DNA from: Kitasatospora setae KM-6054 | GTDB lineage: Bacteria > Actinomycetota > Actinomycetes > Streptomycetales > Streptomycetaceae | Assembly: GCF_000269985.1 (NCBI RefSeq) | Contig: NC_016109.1 | Location: 4,898,001-4,962,000 of the forward strand | Length of the DNA stretch: 64,000 nucleotides | Direction: 5' to 3' | Translations under genes and position numbers: made by a program | Part shown: one piece after another, positions 10,101-17,803 of the stretch | Numbering within the stretch: position 1 is the stretch's first letter | Layout: every line of letters begins with the position of its first letter | Notes under the pieces: model-generated | Told to the model about the DNA's origin: nothing | What the model saw: only the letters and a program-made list of their open reading frames with translations | The model's database searches: none

Positions 10101-10405
10101 AGGAGCACGAGGAACTGCTGGTCGTCGGCCCCGACGGCGAGGAGGCCCACGTCGCCTGGCGCTGGGACACCGGGGTGGCCGCCCCCGAGCTCCCCTACGA
10201 CCCGGAGGAGGCCGAAGCCGCCGACGAGGACGACGAGTTCGACGTCCCGCCGGTCCCCGGCCTGCTGCACGCCGCCACCCCCGAGGGCCTCGCCGCCGGC
10301 CTCGCCTGGTCGGTCCACCAGTGGCACCGCCGCTTCGAGGTCCTGGCCGCCCTCACCGAACCCGACCGCGCCTACGAGCTGCTCGCGGCCCGCGACTACG
10401 AGTAG
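7118..10405 (+). CDS. Sacsin-like HATPase protein
   Basis: Large protein of about 1095 aa whose N-terminus is a sacsin/Hsp90-type GHKL nucleotide-binding domain. LIVELAQNAADAA supplies the N-box Asn, LAAANTGAPLD the Asp-x-Gly-like region, and VVGRFGVGFAAVLA the G-box. The remaining 800 residues are acidic, Leu/Ala-rich and carry no catalytic motif I recognise. The GTG at 7118, preceded by AAGGGCGG, is chosen; an upstream GTG at 7046 would add 24 poorly conserved residues. It ends 3 bp from the stop of the convergent P-type ATPase. Chaperone-like or protein-quality functions are inferred from sacsin only; the bacterial family is essentially uncharacterised. Confidence 0.85.
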   Translation: MESRIIGNAASPEEPDVFDTAGLRHTVLAAWTAAPARFREDANAEEELALGGYRDRLIVELAQNAADAAARAGTAGRLRLTLRDGVLAAANTGAPLDAAGVASLSTLRASAKREGERAVVGRFGVGFAAVLAVSDEPAVLGHTGGVRWSLTDARALVAEIPELTEELTRREGHLPVLRVPFAAEGEAPEGYHTVVVLPLRDAAAEDLTRRLLAEVDDALLLTLPGLAEVVVDTPEGVRVLTRTEHPQRPEQLPAVTITDDGRATTWQTVSAAGTAAPELLADRTTEERARPHWTLTWAVPVDEAGRPQRPRTTPVVHAPTPSDEPLGVPALLIASYPLDPTRRHVAPGPLTDFLTERAADAYAELLRARGADPGSLDLVPAPLGQGALDNALRAAVLARLPETPFLPHPPGTEEGTPALRPRDAVVLEGADHSVVEALAPIFPGLLPAGLERRTELRVLGVRRTPLAEVVDQLGGLDREPAWWRGLYAALAGADPEALGALPVPLADGRTITGPRRVLLPSDAADWAGYEGYPEALAEALDLLDLRLAHPDAAHPLLARLGAATATPAGVLDTPEVRAAVARSLELGEDDYDAAVDLADAVLALVKAAAPAAGEHPWLARLALPDDEGELARAGELLLPDSPLAHLVDEDEAAFVDDDLLERWGPEVLAAAGALTAFTLVRAEDVVLDPDDLERLDPTAPADRAAGGAPTGLIDEAPDGLADWCEDALESLHADDAGELGVPPVAAELLAVRDLDLVADDAWPEALALLAQPPYRDAVVTPVRTLLPDGSYTDLPPYTAWWLRDHPVLDGREPAGLRAAGADPLLRGLYDEARTTLDPQFLHALGVRTTLNALLAEPHGPDELIDRLTDPLSEVSHRQLHGIYSLLAALPAERVEPLDVVRALAPLDGATGRRDDRTVIVDAADAVVADAPDLVELLHGHAVLPVHPLLAPALAERLHVSLASEVAGGRVLSEGTLHRTPAVVRELLPGCPAVYEEHEELLVVGPDGEEAHVAWRWDTGVAAPELPYDPEEAEAADEDDEFDVPPVPGLLHAATPEGLAAGLAWSVHQWHRRFEVLAALTEPDRAYELLAARDYE

Positions 10406-10408
10406 CGC

Positions 10409-12931
10409 TCAGGCCGGCCTCCGCTCGACCAGGACCCGGGAGGTGACCTCCAGCAGGCAGCCCGCCACCAGGGCGATCGCCACCCCGGTCAACGGGTCGC
10501 GCCAGCCGACGAGTTGGAGCTGGAAGAAGTCGGCGAGCCAGGGCACGACCAGGACCAGCGCGAAGGCACCGGACATCGCGGCGATCAGCAGCAGCCGCCA
10601 CCAGGTGTACGGCCGGGCGACGATCGCCAGCACCCAGATCGCGCTGATGAAGAGGGTCAGGGTGGCGACCGAGGTGTCGGCCTTCAGGGTCGTCTCGTCG
10701 TCGCCGCGGGCCAGCGCGTAGGCGGTGAAGGTGGCGGCGCCGCAGATCACCCCGCCCGGGACGGCCAGCCGCAGCACCCGGCGGACGAAACCGGTGCGGG
10801 CGCGCTCGTTGTTCGGGGCCAGCGCGAGGAAGAACGCCGGGATGCCGATGGTCAGCGAGGAGAGCACCGTCGAGTGCCGGGGCAGGAACGGGTACGGGAC
10901 CTGGGTGAAGACCACCAGCAGCGCCAGCAGCACCGAGTAGACGGTCTTCACCAGGAACAGGCCGGCCACCCGCTCGATGTTGCCGATCACCCGGCGGCCC
11001 TCCGCGACCACCGAGGGCAGCGTCGCGAAGCGGTCGTCCAGCAGCACGATCTGGGCGACGGCCCGGGTCGCGTCCGAACCGGTGCCCATCGCGACACCGA
11101 TGTCGGCGTCCTTCAACGCCAGCACGTCGTTGACGCCGTCGCCGGTCATCGCGACGGTGTGGCCCTTCGACTGCAGGGCGCCGACCAGGGCGCGCTTCTG
11201 CTGCGGGGTGACCCGGCCGAAGACCGCCGTCCGGTCGGCGGCCTCGGCCAGCTCGGCCGGGTCGGTGGGCAGCGTGCGGGCGTCGGTCGCCGTCTCGGCG
11301 CCCGGCAGACCGAGGTGCGCGGCGACCGCGCCCACCGAGACCGCGCTGTCGCCGGAGATCACCTTGGCCCGGACGTCCTGCGAGCGGAAGTAGCGCAGCG
11401 TCTCCGCCGCGTCCCCGCGCAGCCGCTGCCGCAGCACCAGCAGGGCCAGCGGCCGCAGCCCGGCGGCCGGATCCGGGTCGTCCAGCGGCAGCGGGCTGCG
11501 GCCCAGCAGCAGCACCCGCAGACCCTGGGCACCCAGCTCGTCGACCTCCGCGAGCGCCGGCGAGCCGGCCGGCAGCAGCACGTCCGGGGCACCGAGCAGC
11601 CAACTGCCCTCGGTACCGCCGGGCTCCAGCAACTGGACGCCGCTCCACTTGCGGGCCGACGAGAACGGGATCGCCTCCAGCACCCGCCAGCGGCCCTCCG
11701 GCGGCGGCCCGTACGCGTCGATCACCGCCTGCATGCTGGGGTTCGGGCGGGCGTCGGCGGCGCCGATCGCGCCGAGCGCCTCGGCCAGCACGGCCTTGTC
11801 GACCGGGTCGGCCTTGTCGACCGGGTCGGGCGGGTCGGCCCGGTCGGTCGGGCCGGGCGGGTCCTGCGGGGCTTCGAGCGGGGGTGTGGCGGGCGCCGCG
11901 GGAGGGGCGTCGAGCGGGCGGAGGTCGACCAGGTCCATGCCGCCCTCGGTGAGGGTGCCGGTCTTGTCCAGGCAGACCGTGTCCACCCGGGCCAGGCCCT
12001 CGATCGCGGGCAGCTCCTGGACCAGGCACTGCTTGCGGCCGAGCCGGATCACGCCGATCGCGAAGGCCACCGAGGTCAGCAGCACCAGGCCCTCGGGCAC
12101 CATCGGCACGATGCCGGCCACCATCCGGCGGACCGCCTCCCGCCAGTCGTTGCGCTGCACGGCGAGCTGGCTGATCACCAGGCCGATCGCGGTCGGGACC
12201 AGCAGGTAGGTGATGAACCGGAGGATCTGGTCGATGCCGGTGCGCAGCTCCGACTTGACCAGGGTGAACTTGCTGGCCTCCTCGGCGAGCTTGGCGGCGT
12301 ACGCCTCCTTGCCGACCCTGGTCGCGGTGAACGCGCCCGCGCCGGCCACCACGAAGGAACCGGACATCACGTGGTCACCGGGCTGCTTGAGGACCGGGTC
12401 GGGCTCGCCGGTCAGCAGCGACTCGTCGATCTCCAGCCCGTCCGCCTCGGTGACCGTGCCGTCCACCACGACCTTGTCGCCGATGCCGAGCAGCACGGTG
12501 TCGTCCAGCACGACCTCGCCGGTCCCGACCTGCACGGCCGCGCCGTCCCGGCGGACCTGCGGGCGGGCCTCGCCGATCAGCGCCAGGCTGTCCAGGGTCT
12601 TCTTGGCGCGCAGCTCCTGGACGATGCCGATCGCCGTGTTGGCGACGATGACCAGGCCGAACAGGCCGTCCTGGATCGGGCCGACCACCAGGATGATGCC
12701 GAACATCACCCCGATGATCGCGTTGAAGCGGGTGAACACGTTGGCCCGGACGATCTCCCGCAGCGAGCGGCTCGAACGCACCGGAACGTCGTTCACCTGC
12801 CCGCGGGCGACCCGCTCGGCCACCTCGGCCGCGCTCAGCCCGGGCTGGTACGCGCCGCCCGCGCCGGTGGGGTGCGCGCCCTCGCCCGGGACGGGGCCGG
12901 GCGCGGCGGTGCCTTCCGCTGAGTGCGTCAT
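10409..12931 (-). CDS. P-type cation-transporting ATPase (CtpE-like)
   Basis: An 840-aa P-type ATPase. The actuator loop LLTGEPDP, the phosphorylation motif CLDKTGTLTEGG (Asp near residue 325), KVISGD, and the hinge MTGDGVNDVLALKDADIG are all intact. The membrane motif VPEGLVLLTSVAFA in TM4 resembles Ca2+-type and mycobacterial CtpE pumps rather than heavy-metal P1B pumps: there is no CPC and no N-terminal metal-binding domain. The nucleotide-binding domain carries a Pro/Asp-rich insertion encoded partly by an 18-bp perfect tandem duplication at 11791-11826 (PVDKAD units). Calcium is the likeliest ion, by analogy only. Confidence 0.92.
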   Translation of the reverse strand: MTHSAEGTAAPGPVPGEGAHPTGAGGAYQPGLSAAEVAERVARGQVNDVPVRSSRSLREIVRANVFTRFNAIIGVMFGIILVVGPIQDGLFGLVIVANTAIGIVQELRAKKTLDSLALIGEARPQVRRDGAAVQVGTGEVVLDDTVLLGIGDKVVVDGTVTEADGLEIDESLLTGEPDPVLKQPGDHVMSGSFVVAGAGAFTATRVGKEAYAAKLAEEASKFTLVKSELRTGIDQILRFITYLLVPTAIGLVISQLAVQRNDWREAVRRMVAGIVPMVPEGLVLLTSVAFAIGVIRLGRKQCLVQELPAIEGLARVDTVCLDKTGTLTEGGMDLVDLRPLDAPPAAPATPPLEAPQDPPGPTDRADPPDPVDKADPVDKAVLAEALGAIGAADARPNPSMQAVIDAYGPPPEGRWRVLEAIPFSSARKWSGVQLLEPGGTEGSWLLGAPDVLLPAGSPALAEVDELGAQGLRVLLLGRSPLPLDDPDPAAGLRPLALLVLRQRLRGDAAETLRYFRSQDVRAKVISGDSAVSVGAVAAHLGLPGAETATDARTLPTDPAELAEAADRTAVFGRVTPQQKRALVGALQSKGHTVAMTGDGVNDVLALKDADIGVAMGTGSDATRAVAQIVLLDDRFATLPSVVAEGRRVIGNIERVAGLFLVKTVYSVLLALLVVFTQVPYPFLPRHSTVLSSLTIGIPAFFLALAPNNERARTGFVRRVLRLAVPGGVICGAATFTAYALARGDDETTLKADTSVATLTLFISAIWVLAIVARPYTWWRLLLIAAMSGAFALVLVVPWLADFFQLQLVGWRDPLTGVAIALVAGCLLEVTSRVLVERRPA

Positions 12932-13015
12932 GGCACGACTCTAGGGGGGCGATTTGTCCGGTGCGTCCCGCCTGGGACCGATTCCGGCCGGACGGGTGGC
13001 GGGCCGGGGCCGGTG

Positions 13016-13297
13016 CTACCGGGAGGGCTCGACGGCCGTCCCCGCCTCCGCCTCGGCGGCGCGGGCGCGGCGGATCGCGGCCCGGCGGGCGGTGCAGTAC
13101 TTCAGGCCGATCAGGCCGAGCAGGCCGCCGGACAGGCAGACCCACGGCCAGCTGCCGTGGTCGTGATCGGACAGCCAGCCCTGGAACGGCACCAGCACCA
13201 CGAACCCGACGAACCACAGCACCGTCCCGGTGCCGACGATGGCGACGTCGTTGCCCTCCAGGGGCGGCGGGGCGGAGCGCAGGGCGGTCTTCGGCAT
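13016..13297 (-). CDS. DUF2530-like small membrane protein
   Basis: Protein of 93 aa with two hydrophobic helices (VGTGTVLWFVGFVVLVPF and WPWVCLSGGLLGLIGLKY) separated by a short DHDHG loop, and a basic cytoplasmic tail. The ATG at 13297 (PKTALRSAPPP follows) is preferred over an upstream in-frame start whose 20 extra residues are proline/arginine filler. The N-terminal PPPLEGND stretch is typical of the DUF2530 group as I remember it. Function unknown. Confidence 0.8.
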   Translation of the reverse strand: MPKTALRSAPPPLEGNDVAIVGTGTVLWFVGFVVLVPFQGWLSDHDHGSWPWVCLSGGLLGLIGLKYCTARRAAIRRARAAEAEAGTAVEPSR

Positions 13298-13562
13298 GGT
13301 GCCTAGCCTACGGGGCGGGTGCGGTGCGCGGTACGGCCCGGGTACGGGTCGCGGCACGGCCCGGGTGCGGCGGAGTGCAACCGGGCGGCGTCCGAGCGTG
13401 AGCGGAAATGACCGTAACGGGTGCGTTCTACGCGCGAAGATGGCGCGTGCACGACCGGTGTCTCCATACTGAAATCCCCCTTATAACCCCTCGTCATCCC
13501 CCCACCCGGACATCCCGGAATCCCCGGCCTCCCCCGGCCTCTCCCGATCGAGGACCCCCGAC

Positions 13563-15026
13563 ATGTCTCCGCAGGCCCAGTCGACCACCGCGTCGCCCGA
13601 GCCCTCCCAGAACGCGCCGCAGGCCCCGTCCGGCGCCCTGGACCGCTTCTTCAAGATCTCCGAGCGGGGTTCCACCCTGCCCCGGGAGATCCGCGGTGGT
13701 GTCGCCACCTTCTTCACGATGGCGTACATCCTGGTGCTCAACCCGATCATCCTGGCCTCGGCCACGGACATGAACGGGACCCACCTCGCCGGCGGGCAGC
13801 TGGTCACCGCGACCGCGCTCACCGCCGGCCTGACCACCCTGCTGATGGGCGTCATCGGCAACGTCCCGATCGGCCTCGCCGCGGGCCTGGGCGTCAACAC
13901 CATCGTCGCGCTCCAGCTCGCCCCCCAGATGACCTGGCCGGACGCCATGGGCATGGTCGTCCTGGCCGGCATCGCGATCATGCTGCTGGTCGCCACCGGC
14001 CTGCGCGAGCGCGTCATGAACGCCGTCCCGCTCGGCCTGCGCAAGGCCATCGCGATCGGCATCGGCCTGTTCATCACCCTGGTCGGCCTGGTCGACTCCG
14101 GCTTCGTCACCCGCATCCCGGACGCCGCCCACACCACCGTCCCGCTCCAGCTCGGCATCGGCGGCCACCTGCACGGCTGGCCCGTGCTGATCTTCATCCT
14201 CGGTCTGCTGCTCACCATGGCCCTGGTCATCCGCAAGGTGCCCGGCGCCATCCTGATCTCCATCGCCGTGATGACCGCCGCCGCGGTGATCATCCAGGAG
14301 TTCGCCGACCTCTCCGCCGAGACCTGGGGCCTCACCGTCCCGGCCTGGCCCGGCAACCCGGTCGCCACCCCCGACTTCGGCCTGGTCGGCCACTTCAGCC
14401 TGTTCGGCGGCTTCCAGCACGTCAGCGTCCTGACCGGCATCCTGTTCGTCTTCACCGTGCTGATGAGCTGCTTCTTCGACGCGATGGGCACCATCCTCGG
14501 CGTCGCCGACGAAGCCCACCTGCTCGACGAGAAGGGCGACCTCCCCGGCATCAACAAGGTCCTGATGGTCGACGGCATCGCCACCGCCGCCGGCGGCGCG
14601 ACCTCCGCCTCCGCCAACACCTGCTTCGTCGAATCCACCGCCGGCGTCGGCGAGGGCGCCCGCACCGGCTTCGCCTCCCTCGTCACCGGCGCGCTCTTCC
14701 TGCTCGCCCTCTTCCTCACCCCCCTCGCGACCATGGTCCCCGCCCAGGCCGCCACCCCCGCCCTGGTCACCGTCGGCTTCCTGATCCTGGCGAACTCCAT
14801 CAAGGAGATCGACTGGTCCGACTACACCATCGCGATGCCCGCCTTCATCACCATCGTGATGATGCCGTTCACCTACTCCATCACCAACGGCATCGGCTTC
14901 GGCTTCATCACCTTCTGCCTCCTCCGCGTCGTCGCCGGCCGCGCCCGCACCGTCCCGATCGCGCTGTACGGCGTCGCCGCCGTCTTCGCCTTCTACTACC
15001 TGATGCCGGCCCTCGGCCTGCTCTGA
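13563..15026 (+). CDS. NCS2/AzgA-type purine permease
   Basis: Xanthine/uracil-permease-superfamily transporter of 487 aa, closest in look to AzgA-type adenine/guanine/hypoxanthine:proton symporters. Family stretches include EIRGGVATFFTMAYILVLNP at the N-terminus, IGLAAGLGVNT, and the TM8-9 region VLMSCFFDAMGTILGVADE followed by SASANTCFVESTAGVGEGAR. About 12-14 membrane segments are evident. The leader upstream has a TATAAC hexamer at 13482-13487 that may be a -10 box. The last 16 bases of this gene and 2 beyond are duplicated 5 kb downstream (see the direct repeats). Confidence 0.93.
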   Translation: MSPQAQSTTASPEPSQNAPQAPSGALDRFFKISERGSTLPREIRGGVATFFTMAYILVLNPIILASATDMNGTHLAGGQLVTATALTAGLTTLLMGVIGNVPIGLAAGLGVNTIVALQLAPQMTWPDAMGMVVLAGIAIMLLVATGLRERVMNAVPLGLRKAIAIGIGLFITLVGLVDSGFVTRIPDAAHTTVPLQLGIGGHLHGWPVLIFILGLLLTMALVIRKVPGAILISIAVMTAAAVIIQEFADLSAETWGLTVPAWPGNPVATPDFGLVGHFSLFGGFQHVSVLTGILFVFTVLMSCFFDAMGTILGVADEAHLLDEKGDLPGINKVLMVDGIATAAGGATSASANTCFVESTAGVGEGARTGFASLVTGALFLLALFLTPLATMVPAQAATPALVTVGFLILANSIKEIDWSDYTIAMPAFITIVMMPFTYSITNGIGFGFITFCLLRVVAGRARTVPIALYGVAAVFAFYYLMPALGLL

Positions 15027-15028
15027 CC
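15011..15028. repeat. Left copy of 18-bp direct repeat flanking the peptide island
   Basis: The sequence CCTCGGCCTGCTCTGACC is the last 16 bases of the purine permease gene plus 2 bases after its stop. An identical copy lies at 20041-20058. The two copies enclose the NUDIX, regulator, peptide, HExxH and TPR-oxygenase genes, like attachment-site or recombination duplications. Confidence 0.7.
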
Positions 15029-15041
15029 TGTTCGCCGCTCC

Positions 15042-15072
15042 GGCCCCGCACTCCTCCGAGGAGTGCGGGGCC
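15042..15072. terminator. Bidirectional terminator between the permease and NUDIX genes
   Basis: A perfect 14-bp stem (GGCCCCGCACTCCT and its complement) with a 3-nt loop lies 15 bp after the permease stop and 15 bp beyond the convergent NUDIX stop. It can serve both genes. Confidence 0.9.
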
Positions 15073-15087
15073 GTCTGCGTCGAGCCG

Positions 15088-15597
15088 TCAGGATCCGGCC
15101 GGCCACGAGTCGAGCGAGACGCCGCCGGCGCCGTCGCGGAGGTAGCTGTCGAGGGCCGTCCCCGTGGTGGAGACGAACTCCTGGGGAAGCGCCTCGGTAC
15201 TCACCCAGGCGACCTCGGAGTGCTTCCCGGGCTCGCCGTTGCGGAGGGCGCCTGACCACTCGTGGGCGGCGAACACCACGGTCAGGAAGCCGTTGGGGGC
15301 CTCGACACCCCGGGCTCCGTGGATGACGTGCACCAGGTTCAGGGCGTCGGGCGACACGACGAGTCCGGTCTCCTCGGCGAGTTCGCGCGCGGCGGTCCGG
15401 GTGATCGGCTCGCCCGGCTCGTTCTTGCCGACGGGGAGGTCCCACATGCCCTGGGCGAACTTGGCCTTCGGGCCGCGCCGGAGGAGGACCACTCGCCGGG
15501 CCTCGCGGTCGTGGACGATCACCGCGGCGACCAGCAGGGTCATCGACTCCGTGGCGGGCTTGAGCGCGACGGGCTGATCGGTGCTTGTCTGTGCCAC
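15088..15597 (-). CDS. NUDIX hydrolase
   Basis: Protein of 169 aa with a complete Nudix box: GKNEPGE, seven residues, then RELAEETGL, matching GX5EX7REUXEEXGU. It therefore probably hydrolyses a nucleoside diphosphate-linked compound with Mg2+. RLxxRR-like VVLLRRGPKAKFAQGMWDLP precedes the box. It starts 29 bp downstream of the XRE-type regulator in the same direction, so the two form an operon. The pairing of an XRE/TPR regulator with a NUDIX protein is common in streptomycete accessory regions. A specific substrate cannot be named. Confidence 0.9.
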   Translation of the reverse strand: MAQTSTDQPVALKPATESMTLLVAAVIVHDREARRVVLLRRGPKAKFAQGMWDLPVGKNEPGEPITRTAARELAEETGLVVSPDALNLVHVIHGARGVEAPNGFLTVVFAAHEWSGALRNGEPGKHSEVAWVSTEALPQEFVSTTGTALDSYLRDGAGGVSLDSWPAGS

Positions 15598-15626
15598 GGG
15601 TTCGGTTCCTTCCGGCGGTGGGGCTG

Positions 15627-16979
15627 TCAGGTCAGTGCCTCGCGTGCTCGGCGTTCCAGGTCGCTGGCCCCTGGGACTCCGCGACTACGGTAGATCGCCA
15701 ACTGCGGCCGGATCGAGCTGATCGCCTTTCTCGTCCGGTCGGAGGTCATCCCCTCCATGAGGTCGAGCGCGCGGCTCCAGGTGCCCACCGCCTCGTCGGC
15801 TCGGGCTTGGGCAGCCAAGCTGTCCCCGAGGTCGGCGTAGGTGAGGGCGTGGACCCGCTTGTACTTCTCGGAGTCCCAACGGATCAGCGCCGCCCGGTGC
15901 TGCTGCTCGGTGCCCGCGTGGTCGTCGAGGTCGGTGAGGGTCCGGGCGGTGTGGCTGGCGACGGTGCCGGCGGCCGGGCCGCTCACGAGGGAGAAGCTCG
16001 GCTGCGGGTCGTCGTGCCGGGTGAGGGCGTCCTCTGCGGCCAACAGTGCGCGGGCTGCGGACGGCTTGTCGCGTGTGGCCGCGAACGCCCTCGCGTGGGT
16101 GATGTGGAGCAGGGCCTCGGTCTGCCCGTCCACGCGCCCGACGCTTCGCCGGAGGGCGTTCTCGATCAGCGCGAGGCAGTTGCGCGGCTGCTTGAGGCTG
16201 AGCGCCTGGTGGGCGAGCGCGCGCATCATCCAGCCTGCATGGCCGTACGGGTCGGCTTCGACGGCGAGTTGGTAGCCGAGTTGGTAGTAGCGCTGGGCAG
16301 CGCCTTCCTGCCCGAGGTCGTGATGCTTCCAACCTGCCAGGTAGGCGAGTTCGGCAACGGCCCCGAAGGCTTGCTGTCGGACGCCTTCGTTGGGGAACCG
16401 GGCACTGAGCATGGGAGCGGCCGTGTCGGCGAGATACGCGGTGACAGTGGTCAACCCGTGTCCTCCGCCGAGCCGTTCGTCTGCCGAGCTGAACACTGCC
16501 GTGATCTGTCGAACGACCTCGACCTCTTCGACACCGACCCGTGTGGCGGTGGTGCGAGTCCGCATCAGGCGTGAGATCGGCTCGGGGTCGTAGCCCAGGG
16601 GCATGGCGACACCGGCGGCCGAAAATGCCGCCATCGCAAGGAAGTTGCGGCGCTCGACATCGGCGCGGCCGAGGATGGTGGCTGCCTCGATCGGATCGTG
16701 GCTGCTGGCAAGTGATTCCGAGGGCTCGGCGAACCCGATCTCCACTGTCGTGACCGATCGTCCGACACGCCGGGAGAGAGCTTCGGCGACGTACTGGCCC
16801 ACTTGCCCGGTCGGCTGCCTGCCCTTGACCCAGTGCGCCACGGCCGACTTGCTGGTCCGCAGGCTCTCGCCGTTCTCGGCGCCGATCCGTCGCACGGCAG
16901 CGGCAAGCGCCTCGTACGTCCAGCGAGTGCTTGAAATCGCTTCTCTCAGAAGGTGGTTGGGCTCGTTGCTCGGGCCCAC
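15627..16979 (-). CDS. XRE-type transcriptional regulator with C-terminal TPR-like region
   Basis: Regulator of 450 aa. The N-terminal helix-turn-helix (about 5-65) contains TYEALAAAVRRIG and TSKSAVAHWVKGRQP, the usual pattern of the Streptomyces XRE/NsdA-like group. A linker ending in RRNFLAMAAFSAAGVAMPLG and a helical TPR-like half (residues 130-445) follow. The GTG at 16979 is chosen because homologues begin just before the HTH; the longer frame reaching 17084 overlaps the promoter. It diverges from the small membrane protein and peptide genes, making it the obvious candidate controller of the island. A paralogous regulator lies at 56643. Confidence 0.85.
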   Translation of the reverse strand: MGPSNEPNHLLREAISSTRWTYEALAAAVRRIGAENGESLRTSKSAVAHWVKGRQPTGQVGQYVAEALSRRVGRSVTTVEIGFAEPSESLASSHDPIEAATILGRADVERRNFLAMAAFSAAGVAMPLGYDPEPISRLMRTRTTATRVGVEEVEVVRQITAVFSSADERLGGGHGLTTVTAYLADTAAPMLSARFPNEGVRQQAFGAVAELAYLAGWKHHDLGQEGAAQRYYQLGYQLAVEADPYGHAGWMMRALAHQALSLKQPRNCLALIENALRRSVGRVDGQTEALLHITHARAFAATRDKPSAARALLAAEDALTRHDDPQPSFSLVSGPAAGTVASHTARTLTDLDDHAGTEQQHRAALIRWDSEKYKRVHALTYADLGDSLAAQARADEAVGTWSRALDLMEGMTSDRTRKAISSIRPQLAIYRSRGVPGASDLERRAREALT

Positions 16980-17001
16980 GACCAGTCCCCCAGGTGGCGC
17001 T

Positions 17002-17017
17002 GTAAACCGCTTAAACC
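17002..17017. promoter_or_regulatory. Direct repeat TAAACC-GCT-TAAACC, candidate operator
   Basis: In an otherwise GC-rich divergent promoter region, TAAACC occurs twice in direct orientation 9 bp apart, 23 bp upstream of the regulator start. Spacing near one helical turn suggests a binding site for the XRE-type regulator, controlling itself and the divergent peptide genes. It is a pattern seen by eye only. Confidence 0.4.
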
Positions 17018-17166
17018 ACTCTACGTGCTGGCAAGCGTACCGATTGTGCTGGTCGCCCGGTTCACTGACTGTCAAGGCGCTCAACGCAATCGGCTTCTCC
17101 GCATACCGCCAGGAGCGCTGCCAAGAGCGTCACACGGTCCTGGCCAGCTCACGTCCTGGAGGTCGC

Positions 17167-17391
17167 ATGTCTGACAACGTTGCTGCCCAGCTCGTCGGCC
17201 GCCACACGAACGGGGAGACCGACAAGCCCCCGCCCTTCCGCCTCGTGGGGCAGGACAAGTACCGCGCGGCGGCCGAGCGGGCCGCCCGCCGACTTCCCAC
17301 CCCCGAACCGGTCGTCGTGGTGGCCTACCTGATTGCCCTGCTGGTGCTGCCGGCCCTGGCGACGGTGCTGATCCTCTCCGGCCGCACCTGA
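17167..17391 (+). CDS. Small tail-anchored membrane protein of the peptide island
   Basis: Protein of 74 aa starting with MSDNVAAQL, preceded by a strong GGAGG ribosome-binding site 5 bases away. Residues 1-47 are polar and basic (KYRAAAERAARR); residues 48-70 form one hydrophobic helix (VVVVAYLIALLVLPALATV). I recognise no family. It is the first gene of the rightward group and precedes the repeat peptide by 130 bp. Possible roles are immunity, a membrane anchor for the modification enzymes, or an alternative precursor; none is demonstrated. It is too short to be distinguished by length alone, but the RBS and codon bias support it. Confidence 0.65.
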   Translation: MSDNVAAQLVGRHTNGETDKPPPFRLVGQDKYRAAAERAARRLPTPEPVVVVAYLIALLVLPALATVLILSGRT

Positions 17392-17521
17392 CCTTGCGCC
17401 CCAAGGCGCTCACGAACTCCCGGCCCTTCGGAAGGACGCTTCCGGCGGGCTGGGCCGCACCACCCTGCGCGGCTGCCCGCCCATCTCCGGACGGGCAGAG
17501 CGAATCCGATGGGAGAAGCAC

Positions 17522-17680
17522 ATGAGCGACATCAAGCAGGCCCCGGAGATCACCGCCCTGACCCGGCGGCTGGACCACTCCGTCCCGGACGGCGACTTCG
17601 CGCCGGCGGTCACCGGCCTGACCCGCGCCCTGGACCACATGGTCCCGGACGGTGACTTCGCCCCGGTCACCGAGAGCTGA
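17522..17680 (+). CDS. Candidate RiPP precursor with two 20-residue repeats
   Basis: A 52-residue peptide, MSDIKQAPEITA followed by two near-identical units. Unit 1 (13-28) reads LTRRLDHSVPDGDFAP and unit 2 (33-48) reads LTRALDHMVPDGDFAP, with period 20; the spacers are AVTG and a C-terminal VTES. Only two residues of each 16-residue unit differ. A GGGAG ribosome-binding site lies 7 bases upstream. It has no Cys, so no lanthionine or thioether chemistry. The invariant VPDGDFAP core, with Asp, His and Phe, is what the neighbouring HExxH and oxygenase-like proteins could hydroxylate. The repeat organisation matches multi-core RiPP precursors; the precursor role is inferred. Confidence 0.7.
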   Translation: MSDIKQAPEITALTRRLDHSVPDGDFAPAVTGLTRALDHMVPDGDFAPVTES

Positions 17681-17698
17681 CCTCAACCCTGAAGTGAC

Positions 17699-17715
17699 GC
17701 CGCCTCGTTGGCGGC
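17699..17715 (+). terminator. Short intercistronic hairpin after the repeat-peptide gene
   Basis: GCCGCC-TCGTT-GGCGGC forms a 6-bp stem with a 5-nt loop 18 bases after the peptide stop, followed by further short GC-rich pairings. Weak partial terminators after precursor genes commonly raise precursor transcript over enzyme transcript; that role is inferred. Confidence 0.4.
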
Positions 17716-17803
17716 TCGGCGGGTCGGCTCGGTGCACACAGCCGAGTCGGCCTGCTCCCCTCCCGATCCGTCTTCCGCACGTTCCGTCCGAGGAGAGTCC
17801 ACC

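Noticed and set aside
6308..10327. 1339-aa open frame on the minus strand
   Set aside because: It is antisense to the DUF3027 and sacsin-like genes. Its Gly/Val/Arg-rich composition is the usual mirror of GC-biased codons and it has no recognisable domain.
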